The position numbers and the translations under genes are program-made. Positions 1 through 12,093 of a stretch of 64,000 nucleotides of DNA are shown here, in pieces. The stretch spans positions 1-64,000 of the forward strand of contig WSYJ01000139.1 of assembly GCA_020186115.1 (NCBI GenBank). The letters are read 5' to 3'. The DNA is from Histomonas meleagridis (lineage: Eukaryota; Parabasalia; Tritrichomonadida; Dientamoebidae). The notes under the pieces were generated by a model that was not told the origin of the DNA, ran no database searches, and worked only from the letters and a program-made list of their open reading frames with translations. Numbering within the stretch: position 1 is the first letter of the stretch; each line of letters opens with the position of its first letter.

Positions 1-860
1 CGGTTATTCCCACAATTTACGACTTTTTGAATTCGCTGTAAAACAACCGTCTCATTTTTCCAAAATTTTGGATAAAAAAAAAAAAAAAAAAATAAAGCTT
101 AACAAAATAGAATAATTTCAACAATAGTAAGAACTATATCAATATGATTATTCATGAATAGTATAGAATTAAATAATAATGAGTATTCGTGGAAAAAAAC
201 GATTTTGAAAATAATCATAAAATATTATAAAATAAATAGTATAATCGAATTCTCCATATGTTAAAACATATTACTGTATTCTTTTTTTGCCAAAATACAA
301 AATGTATATTGTGTTATTAGCAAATGTTTTTTGATGTCCATTATGCATTATTGAATTCATGTTCAAAAAGTGGGAATTGTGAAGAAATAATTTCATTAAA
401 TTTTAATTTCAATACTTTACATTTTTGCCACAATAAATTCTGAACAAATAAAAAAATGACAAAGAAAAACAAAATAATTTAAATGAATAATCAATAAATA
501 AGAATAATTATATACATTAAGCATTGACAAACAATGAGCTACAAAATATATTCTTTAATAAGCATTAAATTACAATAATTTATGAATAACATTATTTACA
601 ATCATTGATAAATAATGAATTATAATGATTATCATTAATTAAACATTAATATACAATGATTTATCATGATTATCATTAATTAAACATTAATATACAATGA
701 TTTATAATCATTTATTTCATTAAATATTAATAAACAATGATTTATAATCATTTATTTCATTAAACATTGATATACAATGATTTATAATGGTTTTCTACAT
801 TATATATTAACAAACAATGAATTTTAATTATTTAGTTCTTTAAACATTCATTTATTAAAC
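1..860 (+). repeat. Left TIR of the MULE
   Basis: Positions 1-600 align with the reverse complement of about 4860-5472 with few differences. Positions 600-860 match the degenerate 40/41-base repeats that are greatly expanded in the right arm. At 74-92 there is a pure run of 19 A where the right arm has an interrupted A-rich tract of identical length. From 860 to 1330 I see only AT-rich DNA without a gene. Confidence 0.85.
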
Positions 861-1329
861 ATTTATTAATTTTGATGAATATCTTTATATGACATTAACA
901 AGCATTGAATTACAATGATTTTGTTAATTATATCTTTTTTAACAATAATTTTTCCTGAACTTAATTCTAAAACATTAACTAACACATATAATTTTGTGAT
1001 TCATAAATTATAAATTTTTTATTGAATATCAATAAACCATATGTTATATTTCCTTATTAAACAACATTAAATTATTATTTTTATTTAACATCAATAATAT
1101 TCTATATTATGATATGCTAAACTTATAAAAACAATAAAATATGATGAAACATTTTTCTTATTGTGAAATACAATAAATTTCTATAATATCAAACTGTAAA
1201 CCTTGATAAACAATGAATTTGATATTCAAATTACAAAATATGTTGATTTCATGTTAAACATGATTGTCGATGAAATAATAAACGAAATCAACTTTTTCAA
1301 TAAATATTTGGCCATCATATTTGTAAAAA

Positions 1330-3060
1330 ATGATCGCGAGTTGGCCTGGGCGTTATGATGGTATGCATCGTAGAGTATCCTATATGATCGAAATTAACAA
1401 CTATAAATATCAGTTTGAGCGCAACGGAAGTAAAAAACATCGAAGGGCTTTCTATAGATGCATTCATGGCAATCGAAGCATGCCAGGTTATTGCAAATGC
1501 CGTCTTTCATGTGATTTTTCTGCAGATTTATCGTCTTATTCATATATTATTCATGGAATTCATTATTGCGATCAAAATACACAGAATGATTCACCATTTT
1601 GGAACAAAGAAGACATCGAAAAAAAAATCATAGAATTGTTCAATGACAACAAATATCATCGGATGCCATTTTTAATTTTCAATGAATTGTTGAATTGGAT
1701 CGAGAAGAAAACGCCTATAGGCAAAACCAAAAATTCCATTTCTCTGCGGAAAGTACAGAACTTTGTTGGAGAATTGAACAGACAATATAGATCGAACACT
1801 GATTTTAAACAAACTTTAAATGGAGATCGAGTATTGTTATTTGAAGTACCTATAGATGCTGATAAAGTTATTTATGGGTTTTCATCGGATTTCATGTTAA
1901 AAAGAGTTCAAGAATCTTCAATAATCGGTATTGATGGAACTTTCAAAATTTCACCAATAAATTCTTATCAATTAGTTACTTTTATTGGAAGAACACCGAT
2001 TATGAATATTCCTTTGTTATATTTATGTCTACCAAACAAAAAGGAAGAAACATATAAAATGCATTTAGTCTATATAATGCATACTTGCAAATCTGTGGTT
2101 ATTCTTTCAAGCAAGATGTTAAGTTTGTTTGTGACGTTGAATTAGCTATTATGATAAATTCAATCAAAAGAATATTCTTGCACAATAATTCATGCTTGCA
2201 ACTATGCTATTTTCATTATGTTCAAACTTTAAAAAAACATAAATTCTATTTTAAGAGATCTCAAAATATATTTCTTATTGATCTGTTGAAAATTCTCAAG
2301 CTCCTTCCATATATTGAAATTAATTCCGCAAAAAAATTTATTGATTTTATGACTAAACTTAAATGTGGGGAAAAGCCAATTGATGAATTTATTGACTATT
2401 TTCGAAAAACATATTTAACAATATATACTATTGATCTTTGGAATACGACTGGGAAACCAATGCCTGAAAGATCTATAAATAATGGAAACGAAAGCTTCAA
2501 TAGGACGATGAATAGATACATTAATACATATAAGCCTTCCTTTTCATGAATTTTTCGTTCATATTCAAACATTAGAGGATGTGCAGAAAAACAAATATCT
2601 TAATTGAGAAAGAGACAATTCAGTTATTCCGAAATAATTTTATGAAAAACCATTTCACAATGAAAGTCTAGAGTTTATTGAACAAATTAAATATATGAGA
2701 AACAAATATTTTTATTTTAATAAAGCGATGGAACTTGAAAACACATATGATTTTGGTGTTACCCCAAATTTTGAAGAAATGCTGAGTTCGTTAGTATTTC
2801 GAGATATTAAAATAACACCACCATTTTATGCTAAAGATAAAATGGGTCGTTTTACACCTATAAATACTAGAGCCAGAAAAGTGAAAAGAAATTATGGAAT
2901 ACCATGGACAATAGTTAAAAAATATTTGAAATCAAGTAAAAAAGATAAAAATAAAATAATTACGAAATTTTTCGATAGAGGTGGTTGGGAAAATATGTCG
3001 CAATCGGAAAAAAAAATGGAACATGAAGTTCAACTAATTAAAAGATTAGAAAAAGTATAA
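1330..3060 (+). pseudogene. MULE transposase, frameshifted
   Basis: This is the transposase of the surrounding element, a DDE enzyme of the MULE family. The N-terminal region (about 1390-1580) reads as a FLYWCH-type zinc finger with C, C and H ligands. The catalytic core follows: first acid in IGIDGTFK (near 1924), second in VCDVELA (near 2133) followed by the family CYFHYV signature, and an acid in NNGNESFNR (near 2490). Coding continues to a stop at 3058-3060. The frame breaks near 2100, 2545 and 2605, so no full-length product can be made. Strand and order are clear; the true start is uncertain because trichomonad starts leave little signal. Confidence 0.85.
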
Positions 3061-3865
3061 TATATTTAATTGAAGTTCAAGGTAAATTAAAGTCAATTAT
3101 TATTCATGAATATTTATAATTTACTTTCATTTCATTTCATTGCATTATCATGCGTAACACAAATTCATGATTTGCTTTATTGTTGCACATTTATTCAATT
3201 AATTTGTTTTTTCAAATTTAACAATGATTTATTTGATATATAAGTGCTTATAATATTTAGCACATACTCAAAAAACTATTGCTTTTATTCATTCATATAA
3301 TGTAATTCATGAATTACATTGATTATTGATGTTTTACAAATAATTTTAATGCATTTATAATTTTCATTATTTGTTCTCATTATCTATTATTGGCTTTTAT
3401 AAATTTAACCTGCACCTCGATATTAACTTTTTTGTAGGAAAGCAAATATTGTTATTATATTCATTTGCTTATAAATGTTCATCAAATAATAAATTATTGC
3501 TTTCTGAAGTATAGTAAGATTAAAAAATGATTCATAACTTTTTAGATGATCAAAAATTTTTTGTTTACAACAAGTTGTTGTCTATTGATTCACATAAAAG
3601 ATTCTTATATAAGAATCGATTATCGATAAAATAATTAAAAGTTTATTATATTATAGATAATATTTTATTCATTTTATCATAATTTATTGCATTTCGAATG
3701 TTAAGCATTTTGCTTTGACAAAATTGACTGATTATTTCATTTATATATTTAATAAAAATTGATATATTAATTGATTGTTTTTTAAATGCTTGTTTTTAAT
3801 TTTTATGACAATAAATATGTGCTCATTGCTTAACATTTTACTTGAAAATATTCATTGCCTAATTG
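3061..3865. other. Gene-free AT-rich part of the MULE
   Basis: Between the transposase stop and the tandem array I see AT-rich DNA with many short stops in all frames and no recognisable gene or RNA. Confidence 0.6.
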
Positions 3866-4860
3866 AAATTATAAATCATTGTATATTAATGTTTAATGAA
3901 ATAAATGATTATAAATCATTGTATGTTAATGTTTAGTTAATGATAATCATTATAAATCATTGTATATTAATATTTAATGAAATAAATGATTATAAATCAT
4001 TGTATATTAATGTTTAATTAATGATAATCATTATAAATCATTGTATATGAATGTTTAATTAATGATAATCATTATAAATCATTGTATATGAATGTTTAAT
4101 TAATGATAATCATTATAAATCATTGTATATGAATGTTTAATTAATGATAATCATTATAAATCATTGTATATGAATGTTTAATTAATGATAATCATTATAA
4201 ATCATTGTATATTAATGTTTAATGAAATAAATGATTATAAATCATTGTATGTTAATGTTTAGTTAATGATAATCATTATAAATCATTGTATATTAATGTT
4301 TAATTAATGATAATCATTATAAATCATTGTATATGAATGTTTAATGAAATAAATGATTATAAATCATTGTATGTTAATGTTTAGTTAATGATAATCATTA
4401 TAAATCATTGTATATTAATATTTAATGAAATAAATGATTATAAATCATTGTATATTAATGTTTAATTAATGATAATCATTATAAATCATTGTATATTAAT
4501 GTTTAATGAAATAAATGATTATAAATCATTGTATGTTAATGTTTAGTTAATGATAATCATTATAAATCATTGTATATGAATGTTTAATTAATGATAATCA
4601 TTATAAATCATTGTATATGAATGTTTAATTAATGATAATCATTATAAATCATTGTATATGAATGTTTAATTAATGATAATCATTATAAATCATTGTATAT
4701 TAATGTTTTATTAATGATAATCATTATAAATCATTGTTTATTAATATTTAATGAAATAAATGATTATAAATCATTGTATATTAATGTTTAATTAATGATA
4801 ATCATGATAAATCATTGTATATTAATGTTTAATTAATGATAATCATTATAATTCATTATT
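3866..4860. repeat. Tandem 40/41-base repeats inside right TIR
   Basis: Two interleaved unit types alternate. One of 41 bases contains taatgataatcattataaat, and one of 40 bases contains atgaaataaatgattataaa. Both end in the shared stretch atcattgtatattaatgttt with small changes. More than twenty units are present. The left TIR has only a handful of equivalent units near 600-850, so the array expanded after the two arms were made alike. Confidence 0.9.
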
Positions 4861-5472
4861 TATCAATGATTGTAAATAATGTTATTCATAAATTATTGTA
4901 ATTTAATGCTTATTAAAGAATATATTTTGTAGCTCATTGTTTGTCAATGCTTAATGTATATAATTATTCTTATTTATTGATTATTCATTTAAATTATTTT
5001 GTTTTACAATGTCATTTTTTATTTGTTCAGAATTTATTGTGGCAAAAATGTAAAGTATTGAAATTAAAATTGAATGAAATTATTTCTTCACAATTCCCAC
5101 TTTTTGAACATGAATTCAATAATGCATAATGGACATCAAAAAACATTTGCTAATAACACAATATACATTTTGTATTTTGGCAAAAAAAGAATACAGTAAT
5201 ATGTTTTAACATATGGAGAATTCGATTATACTATTTATTTTATAATATTTTATGATTATTTTCAAAATCGTTTTTTTCCACGAATACTCATTATTATTTA
5301 ATTCTATACTATTCATGAATAATCATATTGATATAGTTCTTACTATTGTTGAAATTATTCTATTTTGTTAAGCTTTATTTTTTCGAAATTTTTTTTATCC
5401 AAAATTTTGAAAAAATGAGACGGTTATTTTACATCGAATTCAAAAAGTCGAAAATTGTGGGAATAACCGTCC
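4861..5472 (-). repeat. Right TIR of the MULE (outer part)
   Basis: Inverted copy of 1-600. The outer end reads ...gggaataaccgtc, matching cggttattccc at the window start. Host sequence begins at about 5473. Confidence 0.85.
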
Positions 5473-5507
5473 AAAAGTGGGTATGTTTTGGGTATGCTAC
5501 CCAGACT

Positions 5508-6655
5508 CTCGGTTTCACATGCTTCTTTCAAATAGATTTTACCGTCAATATTAAAACTATATCTTATTTGTGGATTTAAGAAGCATGTTCGTGAATATTG
5601 ACTTCGTCTGAATACAGTAAACATAGTATCACAATGTTTAAGTCCTATTGTTGCTGCTGTGTTAAATGATGTTGGAGCACTTGTTGAATTACTTCCGAGT
5701 GGTTGTGTGAAATCTCTTACTTGACAAACGTGAATTGGAAATAGCATCGGAACTTGAATATATTTTGCAGCAAGAGCATTAAACACATCCATTTTCAATA
5801 AATATGTTGCAAGCTTGATTTTTACGTCTTTTGTGACTTGACTCTTGCAAACAAATTGCTGTGGTGCATCCATTGTAGCATAAGTTGTTGTTCCGCTCGA
5901 TGATGTTGCTTTAATGTTGCTCTTTCCTGATTCATTAACATTTCTAAATCCAAGGTCGCATAAATATACTCCTTCGACTACGGTTTTGCAGCAACTAACG
6001 ATTCATGATCGCATACAGGAGCAATAACAATATTTTGATATGAAGGCATCAGTTCGATTGAAAGCTTACCGCTCCAGTTTGGATAATATCGCATATTAAA
6101 TAACATCAAAAAATAACTTATTGGAATTCTTAATGGAATCTTAACTATAACTTCTTTTGCTGAGGTAATAGCGCTAAAATCACAATATACGCGAGGAACC
6201 ATTGAATCGTGAGCTCTTATTTTATCGATATTTGCGAAACAATCATTACCTGCTTTAGCTTCATCTGATAGTGAGTTGTAAAGCATGAACCATTCATACC
6301 TTGCGTTATGAACGTCTTGAATTTTATCTGTGTTTGAATAAATTCTGTATTGATCTATAGCATCGCATGAACATTTATAACCGACATAATATTCTTTAAA
6401 CAAAAGATTTGATTGTGACGGAACGGTAATTGGTACTTCTTGTTCTAAAGTAATATATGAATCATCTAAACCAATAATCTTAAATCTATCCGTGAAAATG
6501 TCAACGTATGTTGTATCTCCTTCGTTTATGTCTCCAACATTGCCGTAAGAAGTAGCGGTCGTGTATTCATAATTTCCAGGAATAATTTCAGAAGCTATAA
6601 CCACTTCATTTACTTCATTGTACCAATCCTGCAGGTTTCCAGTCATTGCAGGGAG
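5508..6655 (-). pseudogene. Fragment of Maverick major capsid gene
   Basis: The reverse strand is closely similar to the intact 537-residue capsid gene at 48102-49715. It covers roughly residues 15 to 400. The N-terminal 14 residues are missing and replaced by unrelated sequence beyond 6655. The C-terminal ~135 residues are lost near 5508, about 35 bases from the MULE end. One base is missing near 5985 compared with the intact copy, which breaks the frame. This is a relic of a further Maverick copy, cut on one side next to the MULE insertion. Confidence 0.88.
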
Positions 6656-6709
6656 TGTGGAATGCATACGCACTTTTATACGCGCTTTTCGTAATAAACT
6701 ATTCAAATA

Positions 6710-7550
6710 CGCACTTTTATGAATGCACGCCGATCTAACCGAAAAAATTCCAATTTTTTTGATTTTTTTTAAACTTCGAAAATCAAACTTAATGATTTTC
6801 GATAAAATTGATATATAATATAGCTCATATAAAGTAATAAAATAATTTAATGTTAAATCTTCAAAAAATTAATTCTAAAATGAGATAAGATCAATTTAAA
6901 AAAATATTTATATTTTAAAATTCCAATAGCATTAATCGAATTCACACATTCAAGAATATATATCTATAATGTTTTTTTGGATTAAAATATCTTGTATTCA
7001 TGGGAAAAAATGAAGATATTTTCCAAAAAAATTGAGTTGTATTGAATTATTGAATGAGTATTCAATTCTTACGTGGGAAAACCGTAAATAAAAACAACAC
7101 ATTCAAAAAAATTTGACGTACGATATTTAACTCAAAAGTGATTTTCTGTTCAAAATAAAAATATTTCCATTAAAAATGATAAACTGATAATTTCATTACT
7201 ATTATATGAATAAATATCAATAATTATTGACTATATCAGAGTTTTATTAATTTTATTAAATTAAATTTTTAAATCTCAATTAGATTGCATTCAAAATTTA
7301 GTTGATGATTATTAAAACATTATATGCTAATTTATGCATTTATTCATCATTAATTATTCTATTCATTCATTATTATTTATCATAATGTATTTTAAATATT
7401 TATCATTCATCATTATTTATTATTGATCATTTATTATTATATTTATTTATGAATAACATTATGCATTACATTAATGAATAACATTATACATTATATTATA
7501 CGATATATTATACATTACATTAATAATGAATAACAATATTCGTTACACCG
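6710..7550. other. Gene-free AT-rich stretch
   Basis: I see no gene, RNA or long repeat here, only AT-rich DNA. From 7320 to 7540 it is rich in short degenerate repeats of the type attcatcattatttat. Confidence 0.6.
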
Positions 7551-7554
7551 ATGA

Positions 7555-7730
7555 ACACACACACACACACAGCGCTATGTGAGCTTCGTGCTACGCACTC
7601 GCTCCCACTCGCGCTACATAAACTAAAGGATGAACGGCTAAAATCGATTGAATTATCATAAATCGGTTGGTTTTGATTGAAAGTAATAAAATATATTTAA
7701 ATTCATGATGACATTTATATTTAAAATGTG
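7555..7730 (+). repeat. Solo Maverick terminus (A-type TIR)
   Basis: This 176-base segment begins with an (AC)8 run, continues with agcgctatgtgagcttcgtg and ends in taaaatgtg. It is almost identical to 13316-13489, the left end of element A, in the same orientation. The shared sequence stops at the same internal base in both places, although no element follows here. The fold-back at 7571-7615 is kept. It is either a solo terminus left by recombination or a truncated insertion. Confidence 0.8.
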
Positions 7731-7863
7731 AATAATTGTTTGAAGAAAAAATGATTTCCAAAAATTATTGGGTTATTCGTAATGTTAAAAATTTATAAAG
7801 GACAAAATTCAAAGGTTTCGTTATTTTTATAATTTTACAAAGAGATACATTTAGGAATGAAAC

Positions 7864-8678
7864 TTGATTTGCCGCGAAAAAAGAGGTCGTTTAGCGATAG
7901 AGGCCGTTTGTGTTTTTTTGACGTTAAAAGTGAACTTTTTGTTTATTCTCAAATTTGTTTGTTTTTTAAATATAAATATTTTATTATATTTTCAGGAAAA
8001 GTTCCTCCAAAATGGTGTTGACATCGATTCTCCCATCAGGTATAGGTCTGTAGCAATACCAGATATACTTCAAAATGGACCATCGCTGATTTGTGCAGCT
8101 GCATACTTTTCAGCATTAAAATGCTTTAGATACCTATTCTTGAACGGTGCTGATACTTTATTTGTTGATGACTTCCAAAGGAAGCTTGTTCACTTTGCTT
8201 CTGCTGGAGGATCAACCGAAATAAAATATTTTCTGACAACCCAAAATATTGACTTTTCAGCTGTTGACAAAGAGGGAAACACACCAGTCCATTACGCAGT
8301 GATGTTTAATCGTACAAGAATGGTTTATTACCTTTGGGCAATTCATCATATATCTTTAGACATCTTAAACAAAAGAAATATGTCTCCTCTTCACATTGCT
8401 GTCACAAACGAAGAAATTAAGATGGTTAAGTTCCTTTGTGAAAATGGTTGTAACATGTAATGCAAAAAAATGATTTTGGATTCACTCCACTTCATATTGC
8501 AGCATGTAAGCCAAATATCGGGTTGGTAAGCACAATGATGCAGGATGGCGCTGAGGTGAGGCTTAGGGATAACACTGGTTGCCTTCCTTATCATTGGGCA
8601 ATTCTGATGAAGCATCAACACATCCAAAACTTTCTTTTGGAAAGTGGATCCTTCCAAGACACCGTTGTTACTCGCTAA
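7864..8678 (+). pseudogene. Ankyrin-repeat protein, broken
   Basis: Typical 33-residue ankyrin units are readable on the plus strand: GNTPVHYAVMFNRTRMVYYL, NMSPLHIAVTNEEIKMVKFL, then GFTPLHIAACKPNIGLVSTM. A stop at 8458-8460 inside the string of repeats, with the frame resuming 1 base later, shows a single-base indel. The segment before about 7995 is AT-rich and does not read as ankyrin; it may be noncoding or an intron ending in ttttcag. Ankyrin proteins are a very large family in trichomonads. The repeats would mediate protein-protein contacts. Confidence 0.75.
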
Positions 8679-8802
8679 TTTTTGTTTAATAAAACTTTTA
8701 TATGAAATCAATTTGAAAAATTCTGTGTAAATGTTTTGGCCAAATCATCACCATTCCTACAGTGATAATTATTAACAATTATCTCTAAATCTATTGATCA
8801 AA

Positions 8803-8834
8803 ATCGAAATAAGAGAACGGCTCTTTATTTCGAT
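8803..8834. repeat. Small hairpin
   Basis: atcgaaataagag faces ctctttatttcgat across a short spacer, giving a near-perfect stem just upstream of the hydrolase relic. Function unknown. Confidence 0.4.
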
Positions 8835-8847
8835 ATCTCAAGATCAA

Positions 8848-9290
8848 ATTTTATAATCGTTATGGTTTCTCATTAGATGCTGATTTATATGAGCCAATTA
8901 ATTCTCAAAGCAAACTTCCAGTAATTGCAGCTTGTGGTCCCCTCGGAGCTGATAAAGAATAAGAAGCTGGTCTTTATGCACAAACTTTAGCTGAAAGTGG
9001 CTTTTTAACAATTGTTACATTTGACCCATCATATACAGGCGAAAGTTGCATACAACTTATGTTGCTTATCCAGATATCAACAATGAAGATTATCAAGCAG
9101 CTGTTGGTTATATATCAATACCTAATAACGTTGATACTAAAAAGATTGGAATCATTGGTGTCTATAGCTGGGGACGCTTTGTAATGCTGCAGCAACTGTT
9201 ACATCAATAATGTAAGATATGACACACATTACAGCGCAAGGATACTTTGGTAGCGAAAACACTAAAGAAGTTCTTTATCAAAATAAATAA
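8848..9290 (+). pseudogene. Alpha/beta hydrolase fragment (YcjY/DLH-like)
   Basis: Reading across frames gives the N-terminal half of a bacterial-type alpha/beta hydrolase: NRYGFSLDADLYEP, then LPVIAACGPLGADKE, a stop, then GLYAQTLAESGFLTIV and FDPSYTGES. After a shift come YPDINNEDYQAAVGY, NVDTKKIGIIGVYSWG and DMTHITAQGYFG. This order is characteristic of the YcjY-like dienelactone-hydrolase group. An internal stop (near 8958) and frameshifts near 9045 and 9185 show that it is dead, and the C-terminal half with the catalytic His is absent. Such genes are often acquired from bacteria by parabasalids; that origin is inference. Confidence 0.65.
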
Positions 9291-9562
9291 ACTGTCTATA
9301 TCAAAATAAATAAATAAACACATGATTAAATAAAGATGTATTTGGAAATATTTAATATATAAAAGATTCGATTAAAAGTTTTTTTACATATTATTTTCAG
9401 TAAAAAAATAAATGATTTTAAATAAAACATATTACAAGCTTCGAAGCCATTCCGACATAATAAAAGTTTCTTTCATCGAAAAAATCTTTAATATGAAATT
9501 GTGATGTACAATTGATTGATTCTCAAATATTTTATTCATTTGTATTAACATTTGTTATTTCT

Positions 9563-11593
9563 TTATTCAAACAAATTAATTAATTCATTAATCATTTTCT
9601 CACTTCGACGAATTTTTTTCTTGGCAAAACCCCATTCATCGTCATCATAATACGGCTTGCATGCAAAACATTTTCCAGTGCAGCAGTAATCATTTTTCAC
9701 GTCTTCTTCGTTCGGGAATGCTCCTCTTTTGATTCCCTATTCTTTCATGGTACTGATGCAGATAAATTGGGCGCACAGAACATTTGCGCGGAACCAGGCA
9801 ACAGCTTCATTAACCTCGCGATGAACACCATATCACTGTTTGGATTCATTGGCACTTCAGGGAACCCTTTCATTACGATCCATAATTCCTTTGACAACAA
9901 AATGAAATCTCCAGCGACACATTCTTCAGCATTTTCTTTATATTTATCACATGAGTCCAAAATCGCGAAATTGTTTTTTGCAATACATCTTTGATATATG
10001 TCCATATTCTTTAGTTTCCATGTTTCGGAAATCATTTTTATCATTTTATTAATTGTAATGTTTTTGTTGATTGTGTTTTCATTTAAATCCCATCGATTAC
10101 CTCGATAAGAAACAAACGAATTAAATTGACGCGATGCAATTAATTCGAATAATTCGGTGGAAAATAATGAATCGCCATTAGTAGTCAATACAAATTTAGC
10201 ATTCGATCTTCGGATTCCAATATTTTTAGCGATGTATTCGAAGAATGGATATTTTACATTAAATTTAGTTTCAAGTTCTTGATGTACAATTGGTGGAACT
10301 ATTATAAAACGAACATTTTTCTTCAAATGTTTCGGTATTTTTAATATACTATGAAGTAATGTATTATTTGTAGGTGTTGCATAATCATCAATTATTACTT
10401 CGACTTTAGCTAATGGCACTGTTTTAATTCCATTGTTTATTGATTTAAGTAAGTTTTGGACACGCGTTTCGAAATTATTCGAATAATTATCATGTCGACC
10501 AGTGAATACTATTGATAAATATATGTTATTATATTTATAAGGATTAGCAAAATCGAAAATTGCTTTTTATGCATTAATTCTACATCATTAATTCGATTAT
10601 TTTTCATAATTTTTTCTTTGATTATATTCGTCTTAAGTTTTGGTATTTTATGTGAATACTTTTTAAAATGTATTTTACAATTTACAATGCCATTCGATTT
10701 AACTGTACAATGTTTACTGCTGTCTTAATATCTATGGATGAATTGCCTTGTAATAAAATATGATTTCGTGTGTTGTTTTTAAGATGTTTTATTACAAATT
10801 GCGCTGCATCATCAGATGTAATACTTTGATATGTTAAATAAGGATAATATTCAATGTTGGAATAACCAGCCGATCGACACTCACGAACAGCTCTCATCGT
10901 TGGATTCTCGATGTCTTTGGTGGCAATTGTATCAACAAGAAATGGCATTTCAATGACTGTGCCTTGATGACGCAAGTATTGATTTTACTACATCTGGGAA
11001 AACTGGTTGAGATACTGCAAATATAAAAGGAATGTTATGTTGCTCTAAATAATTTGAAATTCCATCAATATAATTGGTCGCAATGTGATTAATATGATCA
11101 AAACCATCTGAAAAAGTATGTCGAATTAATGGTGGCTGATAAGCTATATATGCTTCCTTGATGTTAATGATGTCGAAATAGTGGGAATGTTTTCTTTGAT
11201 AAATTGTCGCTTTAGGGATGAACCAAGAACTGTGGATCCGCCAATTATAAGGATATGTGGATTTTTAAGTGCAGGAATGTCAATGTCCTTGTCAAATATA
11301 CGAGCAAATTCCGACCTATACAATGTTCTATTAATGCATTTGTTGTTTGCTTTGGAATTTAATTTATGATTGGAAATATTGTTTACTTGAGAATATGGAT
11401 GTGGCTGAGGAATAACAATGGGATCAAATGAACTTGGTTGTCGAAAGAAATTGTGAAAAGATGCCCGGGATTTAATCCTTACCCTATAACCGCGTAAACT
11501 TGATTTAAGAATTGCAATATATATATAAACAAAAAAGATTAACATAACTATTGAAAAATATGTAAATCGTGTAGCTTTTTTTGTTTGTTTCAT
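9563..11593 (-). pseudogene. Membrane-anchored epimerase + glycosyltransferase, broken
   Basis: From 11593 the reverse strand encodes a short cytoplasmic tail, one membrane helix (FTYFSIVMLIFFVYIYIAIL) and a Rossmann start (HILIIGGSTVLGSSL), as in NAD-dependent sugar epimerases. A second frame continues DGFDHINHIATNYI, then 10975-10682. A third frame at about 10540-9745 begins LSIVFTGRHDNY and contains FEYIAKNIGIRRSNAKFVL, TNGDSLF and GDFILLSKELW, typical of a GT-A glycosyltransferase. A Cys-rich tail ends at 9563. The layout suggests a type II Golgi enzyme with two sugar-modifying domains. Several indels break it. Domain identities are inferred from motifs. Confidence 0.6.
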
Positions 11594-11599
11594 AAATAT

Positions 11600-11905
11600 A
11601 CTATTATAAATTTTGTTTCAGATGTATAAATATAAAATAATAATATCTATGACATTCAAAAATTGACAATTTTCAAAAAGAATGACGAAAAAGTAACACA
11701 AAAAATATAAATCGATAATATCCATCTTTATTTAATAAAATTTAGATCTTTTCGATATATATTATTTATTTTTATTCGTTAATTTATACCATTTATTATT
11801 TAAATAGATTGTGAATATTAATTAAAATATTTTTATTTTATTGTTTGTTTATAAACTATTGAAAAAACGTGTGACAAATTGAGGATTTACCAGTGGTAAA
11901 TATAT
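11600..11905. other. Gene-free AT-rich stretch
   Basis: Upstream region of the reverse-strand gene ending at 11593. I see no motif, RNA or repeat in it. Confidence 0.5.
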
Positions 11906-11910
11906 AATGC

Positions 11911-11988
11911 GGTAGGGAATGATCACGAGGACCCTAGGGGCCCCGCCCCCCGGCGGGGCCCCTAGGGTCCTCGTGATCATTCCCTACC
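11911..11988. repeat. Perfect GC-rich hairpin, 37-base arms
   Basis: The arms 11911-11947 and 11952-11988 are exact reverse complements separated by a 4-base loop (cccc). The arm contains smaller palindromes (ccctaggg, ggggcccc). Its GC content contrasts sharply with the AT-rich surroundings. Possible readings are a miniature mobile element, a strong structural terminator or an extrusion-prone palindrome. Nothing in the sequence decides among them. Confidence 0.95.
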
Positions 11989-12015
11989 CTATTTTAAGTT
12001 TTCACTGGGGGCACT

Positions 12016-12093
12016 GGGGGAATTGAAGGGGTCTGAGACCTCCGGAGGTGCCCTTCGGACCCCTCCGGAGGTCTCAGACCCCTTCAATCCCCC
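12016..12093. repeat. Second GC-rich hairpin, about 32-base arms
   Basis: Arms 12016-12048 and 12062-12093 pair with one extra A on the left side, around a 13-base loop. The arm holds the sub-palindromes ggtctgagacc and cctccggagg. It lies 28 bases after the first hairpin but has unrelated sequence, so the two are not copies. An apparent reverse-strand reading frame through both hairpins is a by-product of their composition. Confidence 0.92.

Larger units (their letters stand above)
1..5472. mobile_element. MULE (Mutator-like) transposon with long TIRs
   Basis: The first bases of the window reappear inverted at the right end of this interval: the reverse complement of 5400-5472 matches positions 1-75, and the match continues inward for about 850 bases. 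Between the arms lies a MULE-type transposase (1330-3060). The left end coincides with the window edge, so a target-site duplication cannot be tested. On the right the element abuts a capsid-gene fragment that is truncated there. Long AT-rich TIRs and a FLYWCH-type transposase are known for trichomonad MULEs. The element looks dead because its transposase is frameshifted. Confidence 0.85.

Noticed and set aside
7906-7995. Possible spliceosomal intron (gtttgt ... ttttcag)
   Set aside because: The parabasalid consensus signals around the splice sites and branch point are not evident, and the gene is already a pseudogene.
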